Origin: Salinicoccus cyprini
GTDB taxonomy: Bacteria; Bacillota; Bacilli; Staphylococcales; Salinicoccaceae
Assembly: GCF_007713705.1 (NCBI RefSeq)
Contig: NZ_VMSJ01000003.1
Span: 209,542 to 273,541, forward strand
Reading direction: 5' to 3'
DNA length: 64,000 bases
Numbering within the stretch: position 1 is the stretch's first letter; each line of letters starts with the position of its first letter. The position numbers and the translations under genes are program-made. Of the stretch, positions 54,745-63,992 are shown piece by piece. The notes under the pieces are model-generated. The model did no database searches and was not told the DNA's origin. It saw only the letters and a list, made by a program, of their open reading frames with translations.

Positions 54745-55580
54745 CAGTGGGTGACATCGTAGGTTTTGATGATGGTCTCATACGCCGAGGAACCAAGTTC
54801 CCGGCAAATATAGAAGAACAGGACATCACAGATCACGAGCTGGGCCACCCGGCTTGTCATGTTCATATATTGTATGTTTGTTTCTTCCTCGGTGATTTCT
54901 ATTGCGATATCGGCATTGCGCTTCGCTATGGAAGCGTGGTTCTGTGTCAGTATGACGGTCTTGACCCCAAGCTTCTTTGCAAGTTTCACTACTTCGACGA
55001 CTTCCTTGGTCTTGCCGGACAGGGTGATGAGGAACAGGACATCATTTTCCTTGGCATTCGACAGCCGGGTCATGCAGAGGTACTTGTCCGAAGTGAAGAA
55101 AGCATTGATATTGACTCTATGTAGCTTCTGCTCCAGTTCATTCCCGACATTGGCGGAGTCTCCAAGACCGAATATGAAGGTATTGTCCGACTTGGCGAAA
55201 AGCTGTGCCGCTTCCTTCATGGTGTCCCGATCGACGATCTTCTCCGTGTTGTAGAGCGCCTGTATCGTATTTTTGAAAACCTTATCGAAAATATCCTTAT
55301 GGGTATCATGCTCGAGATCGATGACCCTTGATATATTTTCCTTTTCCAGTGTATGGAGCTCCTTGGCGAGTTCGACTTTCAGCTCTTTAATACCTGCGAG
55401 CCCGATTCTCTTTGAGAATCTGACAATGGCTGCATCGCTTGTATCACTGTTTCTTGCGATGTCCTTGACAGGCATATTGATGACTTTGGCAGGATTGTCC
55501 AACATGAAATTTGCAATCCGCTGCTCTACAGGTGTCATATATTCATAACGTTTGCGAATCTGACTCAGTACCGAAAACAT
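54744..55580 (-). CDS. MurR/RpiR-family transcriptional regulator
   Basis: 278 residues. The N-terminal helix-turn-helix of the RpiR type (MPVKDIARNSDTSDAAIVRF) spans about residues 36-70; the C-terminal SIS sugar-isomerase domain (FIFGLGDSANVGNELEQKL; FLITLSGKTKEVVEVVKLA) binds a phosphosugar effector. It lies 112 bp downstream of the GH32 gene on the same strand and probably controls it or a linked sugar pathway; effector unknown. ATG at 55580 follows GAGAGGAGAAGTGGAT. Confidence 0.9.
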   Translation of the reverse strand: MFSVLSQIRKRYEYMTPVEQRIANFMLDNPAKVINMPVKDIARNSDTSDAAIVRFSKRIGLAGIKELKVELAKELHTLEKENISRVIDLEHDTHKDIFDKVFKNTIQALYNTEKIVDRDTMKEAAQLFAKSDNTFIFGLGDSANVGNELEQKLHRVNINAFFTSDKYLCMTRLSNAKENDVLFLITLSGKTKEVVEVVKLAKKLGVKTVILTQNHASIAKRNADIAIEITEEETNIQYMNMTSRVAQLVICDVLFFYICRELGSSAYETIIKTYDVTH

Positions 55581-55692
55581 ATCCACTTCTCCTCTCACCC
55601 TTACCGTATGTAAGTTTATAATAACAGAATACTCAATCGATTATAAGCGGAATTGAAACAATATTATGTGCAAATTCTGAAATCCGGTTCCT

Positions 55693-57162
55693 CTATTTCA
55701 TATGGATGATCGGATTGGACGCCAGCGGCTGCATTTCGTAACGGGACATTCTGACATGGCAGCTGCCCATTTCTGTGGATAGTTCCACGCCTCTCGCCTT
55801 TTCCGAAGGGAATATGCGTGCTGTCATGACAGCCGCTCCGTCATTGATGAAAATTTCAACACTTGAAACATCAACGAATATCCGGAGTTTGGAAAGGGGT
55901 GCATCGAGCTTCGCCGTCCTCACAGTCCCATCGACATTTTCCGGCATTTCGCCGCTGAAAGTCGTGTCAAGGGTGAGCGTATTGGTGTTGGCATCATAGA
56001 TCAGACTCGTCTGCTCCCGTCTGCTCACTCTCAGATTGATGTATATCTGTGTCGCCGAATTTTCAAGTACATCCATCGTCAGCTCATAGCTGTCCCCATA
56101 GAAGTCCTTCATCTTCTTCGGACGATGATCGAAATAGCCTTCTGCCGTCATTTCATCCGTTCTCAGATCTGCCAGGGCCGCTGCAGGCCGCTGCTTCAGA
56201 ACACCATTTTCGATGGACAGCCTCCGGGGCAGCGTCAGGCAGTGGGACCATGCGCCATCTGTCGGGTAGACCGTCTCCTTCATCCCCATCCATCCGATGA
56301 TGTAACGGTTGCCAAAAGCGTCACACGTCGTCTTTGGCGCATAGAAGTCGAAACCCTGATCCAGTTCATGAAAGTCGCCATGCGACATCACCCGCTTGTC
56401 GAGGTCCGCACTGCCGAGGATATAGCCGGACTGGTAGATGTTCCAGTAGCTGTGCTGATACTTGTCGAGTCCTTGCGGACAGAACATGAGGACATGGTGC
56501 CCATCCAGTTCAAACAGCTCGGGTGACTCCCACATGAAACCGAACTGATCCAGCTCAGTTTCAAGTTCGCCTATGTAATCGAATACTTCAGTGCCCGTGC
56601 CGGTAAAATAGAGCACACGGCCGAAGTCATCCTGGGTAGCCGCCCCCATTATCATACAATATCTTCCATTTTCTTTCCACACTTTCGGATCTTTCACAAT
56701 CGGTCCATAGCCTTTCGGCGCACCTTTTATGATGGGTGATGTCCGATATGGACGGAGATGCCCCGCTTCTTCTCTGAATGCCGTATGCTGCTGGAGTGGT
56801 ATGCCGCCGTCCATCACTGTATGATACACGTGCATACCATCCATTACAGAAGCGGAGCCTGAATCGGCTCCGTCCGGTAATGCATCGACTATTCCGCGAT
56901 TATGATAGATGGCAAGATCATCCGATACGACGTGGTACAGATACTTTCTGCCCTCTGTCCAGAAGGGCGCCCACTGGTATAGGATGTGATATTTGCCTTC
57001 ATGGTATATGAAGCCATCAAGCGCATCCATGCTGCCTGCAGGCGGCTGGATATGATACTTCTGCCGCCATGGACTCTCCTGTGCCCTGTCAATCTGGCCT
57101 GTCCATTTTTCACTGCTGCCATCAAGCGCCAGAGATGCTCTGGCATCCGGATCGAATTTCAC
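55693..57162 (-). CDS. GH32-family (sucrose-6-phosphate hydrolase-like) protein with altered catalytic motif
   Basis: 489 residues. Five-blade propeller plus C-terminal beta-sandwich of GH32, the family of sucrose-6-phosphate hydrolase. YHIQP at 36-40 aligns with the staphylococcal ScrB start of domain, and DSGSASV and the acid/base Glu of WESPEL (E212) are present, as is the K157-D158-P159 counterpart of RDP. The nucleophile motif N-D-P-N-G is D46-A47-L48-D49-G50 when aligned without gaps, putting Ala in place of the nucleophile Asp. So the enzyme may be inactive, altered or a sugar sensor. GTG start at 57162, 8 nt after AGGGGG, only 12 bp after the tatC stop. Cytoplasmic (no signal peptide). 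Confidence 0.85.
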   Translation of the reverse strand: MKFDPDARASLALDGSSEKWTGQIDRAQESPWRQKYHIQPPAGSMDALDGFIYHEGKYHILYQWAPFWTEGRKYLYHVVSDDLAIYHNRGIVDALPDGADSGSASVMDGMHVYHTVMDGGIPLQQHTAFREEAGHLRPYRTSPIIKGAPKGYGPIVKDPKVWKENGRYCMIMGAATQDDFGRVLYFTGTGTEVFDYIGELETELDQFGFMWESPELFELDGHHVLMFCPQGLDKYQHSYWNIYQSGYILGSADLDKRVMSHGDFHELDQGFDFYAPKTTCDAFGNRYIIGWMGMKETVYPTDGAWSHCLTLPRRLSIENGVLKQRPAAALADLRTDEMTAEGYFDHRPKKMKDFYGDSYELTMDVLENSATQIYINLRVSRREQTSLIYDANTNTLTLDTTFSGEMPENVDGTVRTAKLDAPLSKLRIFVDVSSVEIFINDGAAVMTARIFPSEKARGVELSTEMGSCHVRMSRYEMQPLASNPIIHMK

Positions 57163-57174
57163 CTGGAATACCCC

Positions 57175-57936
57175 CTAGTCGGAATCCAATGATTCTTCTA
57201 ATGCTTTCTGCTCTGCTTTCAGATGTCTGCGATAGCCGATTTTGGAAATGTAGATGCTGATTTCATAAAGAATGATCATCGGTATGGTAAGCAGTATATG
57301 TGTCATTACATCCGGCGGTGCAACGAGTGCCGCAACCACCAGCAGGATGAAATAGGCATATTTCCTGTTCTGCTTGAGAAATGCCGGTGTCAAAAGGCCG
57401 AGCTGCGTCAGGAAAAGTACAAGAATCGGCATCTGGAATATGACACCGAACGGCAGTACCGTCCTGAACAGGAAGCCGAAATACTGGTTGATTCCGATGG
57501 TATTCTCAATCCCCATCTCCTCGGACAGTTCAAAAGTGAACTGGATGATATAGGGTACAAGAATAAAGTAGCCAAAAGCCATACCGAGCAGCATGAGTAC
57601 CATGACGATCGGTATATAGCCCAAAGTGAGCTTTCTTTCGTTACTGTACAGCCCCGGGGAGACAAATGCCCAGAGCTGGTAGAGTATCGCCGGCAGCACG
57701 ATGACAAAGCCGATGACAATGATGATCATCAGGTAGATCTTCAGGGGATCGGTCACCTGGAATGCGTGCATCTGGATCGTCTCCGTCCACGGTGCATTCT
57801 GCATCTGGTAGATCAGTGGTTTGGACAGGAAAAATCCGATGACCAGGGCGCCGACAAAAAAGTACATGACAATCAGCAGCCGCTTCCTCAGTTCATCCAG
57901 ATGCTCGGTGATCTCCCTTTTTTCCGAGTCGTTCAT
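57175..57936 (-). CDS. tatC: Twin-arginine translocase subunit TatC
   Basis: 253 residues, six membrane helices. ITEHLDELRKRLLIVMY at the N-terminus is the conserved E-L-R-x-R motif, and PFGVIFQMPILVLFL near residue 155 is the other TatC signature. With TatA it exports folded proteins with RR-signal peptides. Located after rex and tatA as in B. subtilis (tatAy-tatCy). ATG at 57936 follows AAAGAGGTGAAA. Confidence 0.95.
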   Translation of the reverse strand: MNDSEKREITEHLDELRKRLLIVMYFFVGALVIGFFLSKPLIYQMQNAPWTETIQMHAFQVTDPLKIYLMIIIVIGFVIVLPAILYQLWAFVSPGLYSNERKLTLGYIPIVMVLMLLGMAFGYFILVPYIIQFTFELSEEMGIENTIGINQYFGFLFRTVLPFGVIFQMPILVLFLTQLGLLTPAFLKQNRKYAYFILLVVAALVAPPDVMTHILLTIPMIILYEISIYISKIGYRRHLKAEQKALEESLDSD

Positions 57937-57954
57937 ACTTCATTTTCACCTCTT

Positions 57955-57976
57955 TAAAAAAAAGGCGGCTTCCGCC
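57955..57976 (-). terminator. Hairpin with T-tract between tatA and tatC
   Basis: GGCGG-AAG-CCGCC stem (57964-57976) followed on the minus strand by nine T. It probably trims read-through, so that tatA is made in excess over tatC. Confidence 0.75.
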
Positions 57977-57990
57977 ACCTCTTCATACCT

Positions 57991-58257
57991 TTATGCTTTA
58001 GTTTCTTCAACTTTTTCGACTTCGACTGTTTCGATTTTCTTCGGTTGTTTCTTTCTATCGTTGTCGTCTTCGTCGTCATCGTCGTCAGTGGCGAGACCTT
58101 TGGTTGCATCTTTAAACTCTCTTAAAGTGGAACCCATCGCGCGTCCGAACTGCGGCAATTTTTTAGGTCCAAATATGATCAATGCCACAACAGCAATTAC
58201 GATCATACTTGTCGGGCCTACTGCCATCAGTGTCACCGGCATTAATGTTTCGAGCAT
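57991..58257 (-). CDS. tatA: Twin-arginine translocase subunit TatA
   Basis: 88 residues: one membrane helix, the hinge FGPKKLPQFGRAMG, an amphipathic helix, then an acidic (DDDDDEDDND) and charged tail. Forms the TatA pore-like assembly with TatC. ATG at 58257 after GGAGGG. It begins 10 bp after the rex stop, so rex and tatA are co-transcribed. Confidence 0.94.
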   Translation of the reverse strand: MLETLMPVTLMAVGPTSMIVIAVVALIIFGPKKLPQFGRAMGSTLREFKDATKGLATDDDDDEDDNDRKKQPKKIETVEVEKVEETKA

Positions 58258-58267
58258 AGTATCCCTC

Positions 58268-58900
58268 CTAGATATATTTCATATAAAAGAATAGTGCCTG
58301 CAATTCAACGCTCAAATCTATATTATGGACATAGATTTCATCACTTACATTCAATCTGATCGGTGTGAAGTTGAGTATGCCTTTGATGCCCGCCTCCACC
58401 AGACGTTCAGCCATATCCTGGCTGACTTCTGCCGGCAGCGTGAGTATCGCAACATCTATGCTATGTCTACTGATCAGATCCTCAAGCTCATCCGAATGAT
58501 ATACTGTCGTGCCATTGATGGATGTCCCGACAATCTGAGCATTACTATCAAAAGCAGCTACCACATTCATTCTATCATTTATGCTGCTGAATTTGTAGTT
58601 TAATAATGCACTGCCCAGGTTGCCCGCTCCAATGATTGCCACATTTCTCACTTCATTACCCTGGATATGCTCCATGAAGAAATTCAATAGGCTCTTGACG
58701 TTGTAGCCGTAGCCCTTCCTGCCAAGTTCACCAAAATAGGAGAAGTCTCTCCGGATTGTGGCTGAATCGATATCCAGTGCTTCGCTGATTTCCCTTGAGG
58801 AAACTCTGTCTACACTGGTCTTCTCGGCATTCTTGAAAAATCTATAGTATAAAGGGAGACGTTTCATTGTTGCGTTTGGGATTTTCTTTTTACTGTTCAA
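58268..58900 (-). CDS. rex: Redox-sensing transcriptional repressor Rex
   Basis: 210 residues. Winged helix at the N-terminus (ATMKRLPLYYRFFKNAEK; SSREISEALDIDSATIRRDF) and a Rossmann fold (VAIIGAGNLGSALLNY) that binds NADH/NAD+. Rex represses fermentation and respiration genes when NADH is low. A TTG start at 58900 gives the N-terminus (M)NSKKKIPNATMKRLP, matching the family; earlier frames have no site. Upstream on the minus strand is an extended -10, TGCTATAAT (58937-58942). No clear Rex operator was seen in its promoter. Confidence 0.95.
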   Translation of the reverse strand: MNSKKKIPNATMKRLPLYYRFFKNAEKTSVDRVSSREISEALDIDSATIRRDFSYFGELGRKGYGYNVKSLLNFFMEHIQGNEVRNVAIIGAGNLGSALLNYKFSSINDRMNVVAAFDSNAQIVGTSINGTTVYHSDELEDLISRHSIDVAILTLPAEVSQDMAERLVEAGIKGILNFTPIRLNVSDEIYVHNIDLSVELQALFFYMKYI

Positions 58901-59037
58901 ATGTCCCACACCTCTTCTATTGCACTCTGTCGGTATATTATAGCATATCTCCATTTTCGTAGTGTAGTCATTGTCACTTAATTTCATCGTTTTTTTGACT
59001 TGTTTGTTGTAAAATTGAATGAAGTGGGGGAATTCAT

Positions 59038-60951
59038 ATGATAGTAATGCAATTAGGAAATGTAGGGAAATCTTTCGGTACAGACCGGATTTTTTCAAAT
59101 ATAAATCTTGAAATAAAAAAAGGTGAAACCGTCGGCATCGTCGGCAAGAATGGCGCCGGCAAGACGACGCTGATGAAGATGATGGCGGGTGAACTCGGTG
59201 TCGAGGACGGCCGGATCACGACGCCGAAAGGCATCGCGATCGGCTATCTCACCCAGCAGATGACACTGGAGTCATCCCAGACCGTCCGTGATGAAATGAT
59301 GCGGCCCTTTGCCGGGCTGCTGCGCACCCAGGAGGAGATGAATGCCACCACCGCATGGCTGGCAGCACATGACTACGAGGATCCGGCATACAGCGACCAG
59401 CTGGAAAAATACGATCGGCTGCAGAACACTTTCGAATCAAAGGGCGGCTATACCATCGATGCCGAGATCAAGACCGTGCTCACCGGACTCAACTTTTCCG
59501 GCAGTGATCTTGATCGCAATGTCGATGCGTTCTCAGGTGGTCAGAAGACACGGCTCGCGCTCGGACAGATGCTGCTGTCGAAGCCCGACCTGCTGCTGCT
59601 CGATGAACCGACCAACCACCTGGATATGCAAACGGTGGCATGGCTAGAGCAGTATCTGAACAGCTTTACAGGCGCAATCGCGATCATCAGCCACGACCGC
59701 TACTTCCTCGATCGGACAGTGGATAAGATCTTTGAAGTGGAGATGCACAGAGGAACACTCTACCACACCAACTATACGAAGTATGTCAAAGAGAAGGAGA
59801 AGAACTTCAGCCTTCAGGTGAAAGCATATGAACACCAGCAGAAGGAGATCAGGCAGCTTGAGACCTTTGTTGAGAAAAATATAGCGAGAGCCTCCACGAG
59901 CAATATGGCAAAAAGCAGACGCAAGAAGCTTGAGCACATGGATCGTATGGAGACGCCGATGATCGACCGCAAAAGTGCACGGTTCTCCTTTGATATAAAG
60001 CGTGAGAGCGGCAATGATGTGCTCAGGATCAAATCGCTCGCCATCGGATATGAGGAGACACTGAATAGCGGCATCAATCTGAATGTCGACAAGGGAGACC
60101 GGCTTGCCATCATCGGTCCGAACGGTATAGGCAAGTCCACACTTGTAAAGACGATCGCCAGGGAACTGCCGCGGCACGACGGGGAAATCATCTATGGTAC
60201 AAATGTCTCGATCGGCTACTACGACCAGAAGCAGGCGGAATTCACTTCCAACAGGAATGTATTGGAAGAACTGTGGCATGAGTACCCCGAAATGAACGAA
60301 AGCGACGTGCGTAAGGTGCTTGGACGCTTCCTGTTCACCCAGGAGGAGGTACTGAAAAGCGTCAATGACCTGAGCGGCGGAGAAAAAGCCCGCATACAGC
60401 TTGCTAGGCTGATGCTCGAGAAGAACAATCTGCTCATTCTCGATGAGCCGACCAACCACCTCGACATAGACAGCAAGGAAGTGCTTGAAGCTGCACTGCA
60501 GAATTTCCCTGGTACCATCCTGTTCGTCTCGCATGACCGCTATTTCATCGACCGCATCGCTACCAAGATTGTCGAAATGGATCAGCAGCATGTCCAGGTC
60601 TATAATGGAGATTACAGCTACTACCGGCATAAGAAGGATGAGCAGGCCTCACTCACCATCCAGGCGGAAAGCAGCCAGTCGGTCGAGCAGAATGATTTGG
60701 ACTACCGGCAGCAGAAGCAGAAGCGGAATGAAATGCAGAAACTGAAACGCAGTGCAGCCAGAATGGAAGAAAGCATCCTTGAACTGGAAGAGGAGATTGC
60801 GCAGATTGAAGAAAAGCTGGCCGAACCTGAAGTATACGGGGACTACGAGAAGGCGTCCGAATACGACCAGCAGCTGAATGATCGGAAAGAGGCACTCGAA
60901 CAGCAGATGCTGGAATGGGAAGCGCTCGAGGAGCAGATCGAAGAAGTATAG
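59038..60951 (+). CDS. ABC-F family ATPase (YdiF-like)
   Basis: 637 residues. Two ABC domains: Walker A GKNGAGKTTLM near residue 38 and GPNGIGKSTLV near residue 360; signatures FSGGQKTR and LSGGEKAR; Walker B LLLLDEPTNHLD and LLILDEPTNHLD. The linker between domains and a C-terminal coiled coil (~555-637) are present, and there is no membrane domain. ABC-F proteins bind the ribosomal E site and rescue translation or confer antibiotic protection. The gene lies as ydiF does in B. subtilis, convergent with tsaD. ATG at 59038 follows GTGGGGGAATTC. Confidence 0.93.
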   Translation: MIVMQLGNVGKSFGTDRIFSNINLEIKKGETVGIVGKNGAGKTTLMKMMAGELGVEDGRITTPKGIAIGYLTQQMTLESSQTVRDEMMRPFAGLLRTQEEMNATTAWLAAHDYEDPAYSDQLEKYDRLQNTFESKGGYTIDAEIKTVLTGLNFSGSDLDRNVDAFSGGQKTRLALGQMLLSKPDLLLLDEPTNHLDMQTVAWLEQYLNSFTGAIAIISHDRYFLDRTVDKIFEVEMHRGTLYHTNYTKYVKEKEKNFSLQVKAYEHQQKEIRQLETFVEKNIARASTSNMAKSRRKKLEHMDRMETPMIDRKSARFSFDIKRESGNDVLRIKSLAIGYEETLNSGINLNVDKGDRLAIIGPNGIGKSTLVKTIARELPRHDGEIIYGTNVSIGYYDQKQAEFTSNRNVLEELWHEYPEMNESDVRKVLGRFLFTQEEVLKSVNDLSGGEKARIQLARLMLEKNNLLILDEPTNHLDIDSKEVLEAALQNFPGTILFVSHDRYFIDRIATKIVEMDQQHVQVYNGDYSYYRHKKDEQASLTIQAESSQSVEQNDLDYRQQKQKRNEMQKLKRSAARMEESILELEEEIAQIEEKLAEPEVYGDYEKASEYDQQLNDRKEALEQQMLEWEALEEQIEEV

Positions 60952-61050
60952 GATGCGAACGTATATTCCTTTTCTTGTATCAGTAGCAATGGATGGAATA
61001 CACAGCTCTATACACAATGAGAAGTGCTCTGCATCAGGGGTTTGCGGGTT

Positions 61051-61156
61051 TCATCCACAAAATAAACAAGTTATCCACAAATCTGTACACACTTATATCC
61101 CCAGGGTGCTGGCCTTAAGGCAAGCTTTCAGTAATATTATCAACAAATTATCCACA
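61051..61156 (+). other. Cluster of DnaA boxes between ABC-F and tsaD
   Basis: TTATCCACA at 61071-61079 and 61148-61156 match the DnaA-box consensus TTATNCACA exactly. TCATCCACA at 61051-61059 and TTATCAACA at 61137-61145 each differ at one base. All four face the same way within 106 bp of otherwise non-coding sequence. The same interval (gcp/tsaD-ydiF) carries a DnaA-box cluster in B. subtilis, as far as I recall. Confidence 0.75.
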
Positions 61157-61189
61157 ACCCGCATCGAAACAGATGTTCCATATCCAAAG

Positions 61190-61222
61190 AAAAAGGGCAA
61201 TCCCGGTGAGGGATTGCCTTTT
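61190..61222. terminator. Bidirectional terminator between ABC-F and tsaD
   Basis: 9-bp stem GGCAATCCC/GGGATTGCC, 5-nt loop; T run on the plus side (TTTTT) and on the minus side (TTTTTCTTT). Confidence 0.9.
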
Positions 61223-62244
61223 TAAATGCTGTATTCTTCTATATCAATATAGTTTCTGCCATTCAGGTCGAGACCACCGAATGCCTTATTATTGTAGAGA
61301 TGATAAGCTGCAGCGCCGATCATTGCCGCATTATCGGTACAATATTTCAAAGCAGGAATGCTGAGTTTTGTATCGTTCTCCTGGCAGAGCTCTTCAAATT
61401 GTGCCCGAAGTCCGCTGTTGGCTGCCACACCACCTGCTATGATCAGATTTTCAACTTCATAGTCCGCTACTGCCTGCATTGTCTTTTTCGTCAGTACATC
61501 AATGACGCTCTCCTGGAAGCTTCTTGCTACATCCGCATCCTTCACTTCAAGATCTTTCTGCCTATGGTTGTGCAGTGTATTGATGACCGCAGACTTCAGA
61601 CCGCTGAAGCTGAAATCGTAACTGCCAGGTTCAAGGTAGGGTCTTGGAAAGTTGAAGCTATCCTCGCCTTCCTTGCTGAGACGGTCGATATGAGGACCAC
61701 CAGGGTACGGCAGTCCGATGACCCTGGCAACTTTGTCGTATGCTTCACCGACCGCATCATCCCTCGTTTCCCCGATGACCTCAAAGGACATGTGATCTTT
61801 CATGTAGATCAGTTCGGTATGACCGCCGGAGACGATGAGGGAGACGAGTGGGAACTGCAGCTTCTCCTCAAGCTGGTTGGCATATATATGACCTGCGATA
61901 TGATGGACGGGAATCAAAGGCAGATTGTGGGCAAAGCTGAATGCCTTGGCAGCATTGATGCCGACCAATAGTGCCCCGATCAGCCCCGGACCTTCAGTCA
62001 CTGCCACAGCAGATAGATCTGCTGGCGTCAGGCCTGCCGTCTCAAGTGCTTCTTCAATCACTACTGTTATGGTTTCGACATGGTGTCTTGAAGCGACTTC
62101 CGGTACTACACCACCAAAACGTTTATGACTCTCAATCTGACTGACAACGACATTGGCCAGTATTTCATTGCCGTTTCTGACGAGGCTGCATGCTGTTTCA
62201 TCACAGCTCGTCTCGATACTCAGTATAATGACATCTTCATTCAT
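61222..62244 (-). CDS. tsaD: tRNA N6-adenosine threonylcarbamoyltransferase
   Basis: 340 residues. Metal site [10 protein letters not shown] near residue 112; ATPase-like fold with [15 protein letters not shown] start and [10 protein letters not shown] near residue 270. Transfers threonylcarbamoyl to A37 of ANN-decoding tRNAs with TsaB and TsaE. Start overlaps the rimI stop by 8 bp. Last gene of the tsaE-tsaB-rimI-tsaD operon. Confidence 0.97.
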   Translation of the reverse strand: MNEDVIILSIETSCDETACSLVRNGNEILANVVVSQIESHKRFGGVVPEVASRHHVETITVVIEEALETAGLTPADLSAVAVTEGPGLIGALLVGINAAKAFSFAHNLPLIPVHHIAGHIYANQLEEKLQFPLVSLIVSGGHTELIYMKDHMSFEVIGETRDDAVGEAYDKVARVIGLPYPGGPHIDRLSKEGEDSFNFPRPYLEPGSYDFSFSGLKSAVINTLHNHRQKDLEVKDADVARSFQESVIDVLTKKTMQAVADYEVENLIIAGGVAANSGLRAQFEELCQENDTKLSIPALKYCTDNAAMIGAAAYHLYNNKAFGGLDLNGRNYIDIEEYSI

Positions 62245-62692
62245 CCAGCTTCACCCACATGACATGTGCATCCTTTCCCTGTCCATAGTAATCCTTGCGG
62301 ATCCCTCCATAGAGGAATCCTTCCTTTTCATAAAGCTTCATTGCCCGATCATTATCTACACTTACTTCGAGTGACAGTATGCCTGCAGACTTTCCTGCAT
62401 ATGCCTTGGCATGCTGCATCAGCTGATGGCCATAGCCCTGCCCCTGCTCTTCGCTGCTGACGGCAATTGTTGTAATCTGGCTCTGATCGATGACCAGCCA
62501 CATGCCGCAGTAGCCGACCACGCTGCCTTCCTTTTCAATCACAAAGTAATAGGCGAACTGGTTGGCGGTCAGTTCTCTCAGGAACGATTCGATATTCCAT
62601 GAAGTATGAGGAAAGGAAGCACATTCGATTTCATACACGGCTTCCAGGTCGTCAATCGTCATTTTTCTTATGGTTGTGTGCGTTCCATCCAA
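62237..62692 (-). CDS. rimI: Ribosomal-protein-alanine N-acetyltransferase
   Basis: 151 residues. GNAT with [21 protein letters not shown] motif A ([18 protein letters not shown]) near residue 78 and [19 protein letters not shown] near residue 103. RimI acetylates the N-terminus of a ribosomal protein in E. coli. The gene starts inside tsaB (62668-62692 shared) and ends inside tsaD, so the operon is coupled. Confidence 0.93.
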   Translation of the reverse strand: MDGTHTTIRKMTIDDLEAVYEIECASFPHTSWNIESFLRELTANQFAYYFVIEKEGSVVGYCGMWLVIDQSQITTIAVSSEEQGQGYGHQLMQHAKAYAGKSAGILSLEVSVDNDRAMKLYEKEGFLYGGIRKDYYGQGKDAHVMWVKLDE

Positions 62693-63324
62693 TTCTTCTC
62701 AGCCTCCGATACTTTCAGATATTCAGGCACCATACTATGGATGTCCTCCTGACGCAGCATGGATCCATATTTTTCAACGGTACTGACACGCGGTACTGTA
62801 TGGAGGAATGATGCGACATTCTCACTGAACTTCTCCTCGCCATCCAGAAGCAGATGATGCGATTGATAGCCTTCCATATGCTCAAGCAATGCATCAAGGG
62901 ATCTGTATCCAGCCGGCAGAACCTCTTCCATTTCATCATGTTCCACCCGATGGACTGCACTGTATACATTACCCCTCCTGCCATCAAATAGCGGAGCCAG
63001 TATACCTTCCCTATTGCTTGATGCCGTAATGACAGCCAGAGAGGATACGGAATAAAGATCCACCCCGAGCGCATGCGCCAATGTCTTCGCAACAGTGACA
63101 CCGATGCGGACACCAGTATAGGAACCCGGTCCGCGTGCGACGATGATACGGTCGATATCCTTTCTTTCATATCCGGTCATATCAAACAGCTGGCTGATAT
63201 GGACCATCACTGTAGCAGAATGCGTCCTTTTTACAGTTGTATTTATTTCCGCCAGGCAATAGCCGTCTTTATTGAGTGCAACAGACAGCGGTCTGTTGGA
63301 AGTATCAATCAGAAGAGAAATCAT
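62668..63324 (-). CDS. tsaB: tRNA threonylcarbamoyladenosine biosynthesis protein TsaB
   Basis: 218 residues. ISLLIDTSNRPLSVAL start and RGPGSYTGVRIGVTVAKTLA near residue 66, the hallmark of TsaB. Partner and scaffold of TsaD. ATG at 63324 is 9 nt after GGAGG; the TTG two codons upstream is less likely. Overlaps tsaE by about 20 bp. Confidence 0.95.
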   Translation of the reverse strand: MISLLIDTSNRPLSVALNKDGYCLAEINTTVKRTHSATVMVHISQLFDMTGYERKDIDRIIVARGPGSYTGVRIGVTVAKTLAHALGVDLYSVSSLAVITASSNREGILAPLFDGRRGNVYSAVHRVEHDEMEEVLPAGYRSLDALLEHMEGYQSHHLLLDGEEKFSENVASFLHTVPRVSTVEKYGSMLRQEDIHSMVPEYLKVSEAEKNWMERTQP

Positions 63325-63772
63325 GTTCAAGCGCCTCCAGTATTTTTGTGTATTTCATACCGGATGAGGTGAACTTGAAAACACGCGCATCTTCACCAGC
63401 AACGGTAATATGGATTGATAGATGTTCATCAGGCAGAAAGTCTTCAATGAACTGAGGCCATTCGACAATCGCAATATCCTCGCCATTGAAGTATTCATCA
63501 AAGCCAAGATCCTCATCACTATCCTCAAGCCTGTAGCAGTCCATATGATGGATCGTATGATCTCCACGATATGTCTTTATGATATTGAAAGTCGGTGAAC
63601 TCATTCTTCTTCTGACGCCGAGAGACCTGCCAAGGAACTGGGTGAATGTCGTCTTCCCAGTCCCAAGGTCTCCGGATAGAAGAATTACAGTACCCATCTC
63701 CATATTATCAGCAAGCGTACGGGCGAGCTTTTCAGTTTCATTCAGACCATTGATTTCAATACTATACTTCAT
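63305..63772 (-). CDS. tsaE: tRNA threonylcarbamoyladenosine biosynthesis ATPase TsaE
   Basis: 155 residues. P-loop GDLGTGKTTFTQFLGRSLG near residue 34, SPTFNIIKTYRG and the HHMDCYRL motif are characteristic. ATPase needed for turnover of the t6A complex. ATG at 63772 follows GATGAGGTGGC; a longer frame start five codons up lies over that site. First gene of its operon, directly after the rRNA operon terminator. Confidence 0.95.
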   Translation of the reverse strand: MKYSIEINGLNETEKLARTLADNMEMGTVILLSGDLGTGKTTFTQFLGRSLGVRRRMSSPTFNIIKTYRGDHTIHHMDCYRLEDSDEDLGFDEYFNGEDIAIVEWPQFIEDFLPDEHLSIHITVAGEDARVFKFTSSGMKYTKILEALEHDFSSD

Positions 63773-63809
63773 ATTATGCCACCTCATCTACCATATACTC
63801 CGATTATAC

Positions 63810-63834
63810 AAAAAAAGAGACCTGTAAAGGTCTC
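63810..63834 (-). terminator. Intrinsic terminator of the rRNA operon
   Basis: 6-bp stem GAGACC/GGTCTC with loop TGTAAA, then seven T on the minus strand, 42 nt after the 5S 3' end. Confidence 0.8.
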
Positions 63835-63876
63835 AATGCGGCTCATCGCATCCATAATTAAATTATGTATTAGTAC

Positions 63877-63992
63877 TGCCCGGCGGCGTCCTACTCTCAC
63901 GGGACGTCAGTCCAACTACCATCGGCGCTGGAGAGCTTAACTGCTGTGTTCGGCATGGGAACAGGTGGGGCCTCTCCGCCATCGCCACCGGA
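63877..63992 (-). rRNA. rrf: 5S ribosomal RNA
   Basis: On the minus strand TCCGGTGGCGATGGCGGAGA starts the molecule; CCATGCCGAACACAGCAGTTAA, the loop B/C core, and GAGAGTAGGACGCCGCC near the 3' end are conserved 5S segments. Ends pair to form helix I. About 116 nt. It is the last gene of an rRNA operon that extends beyond the right edge. Confidence 0.96.
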
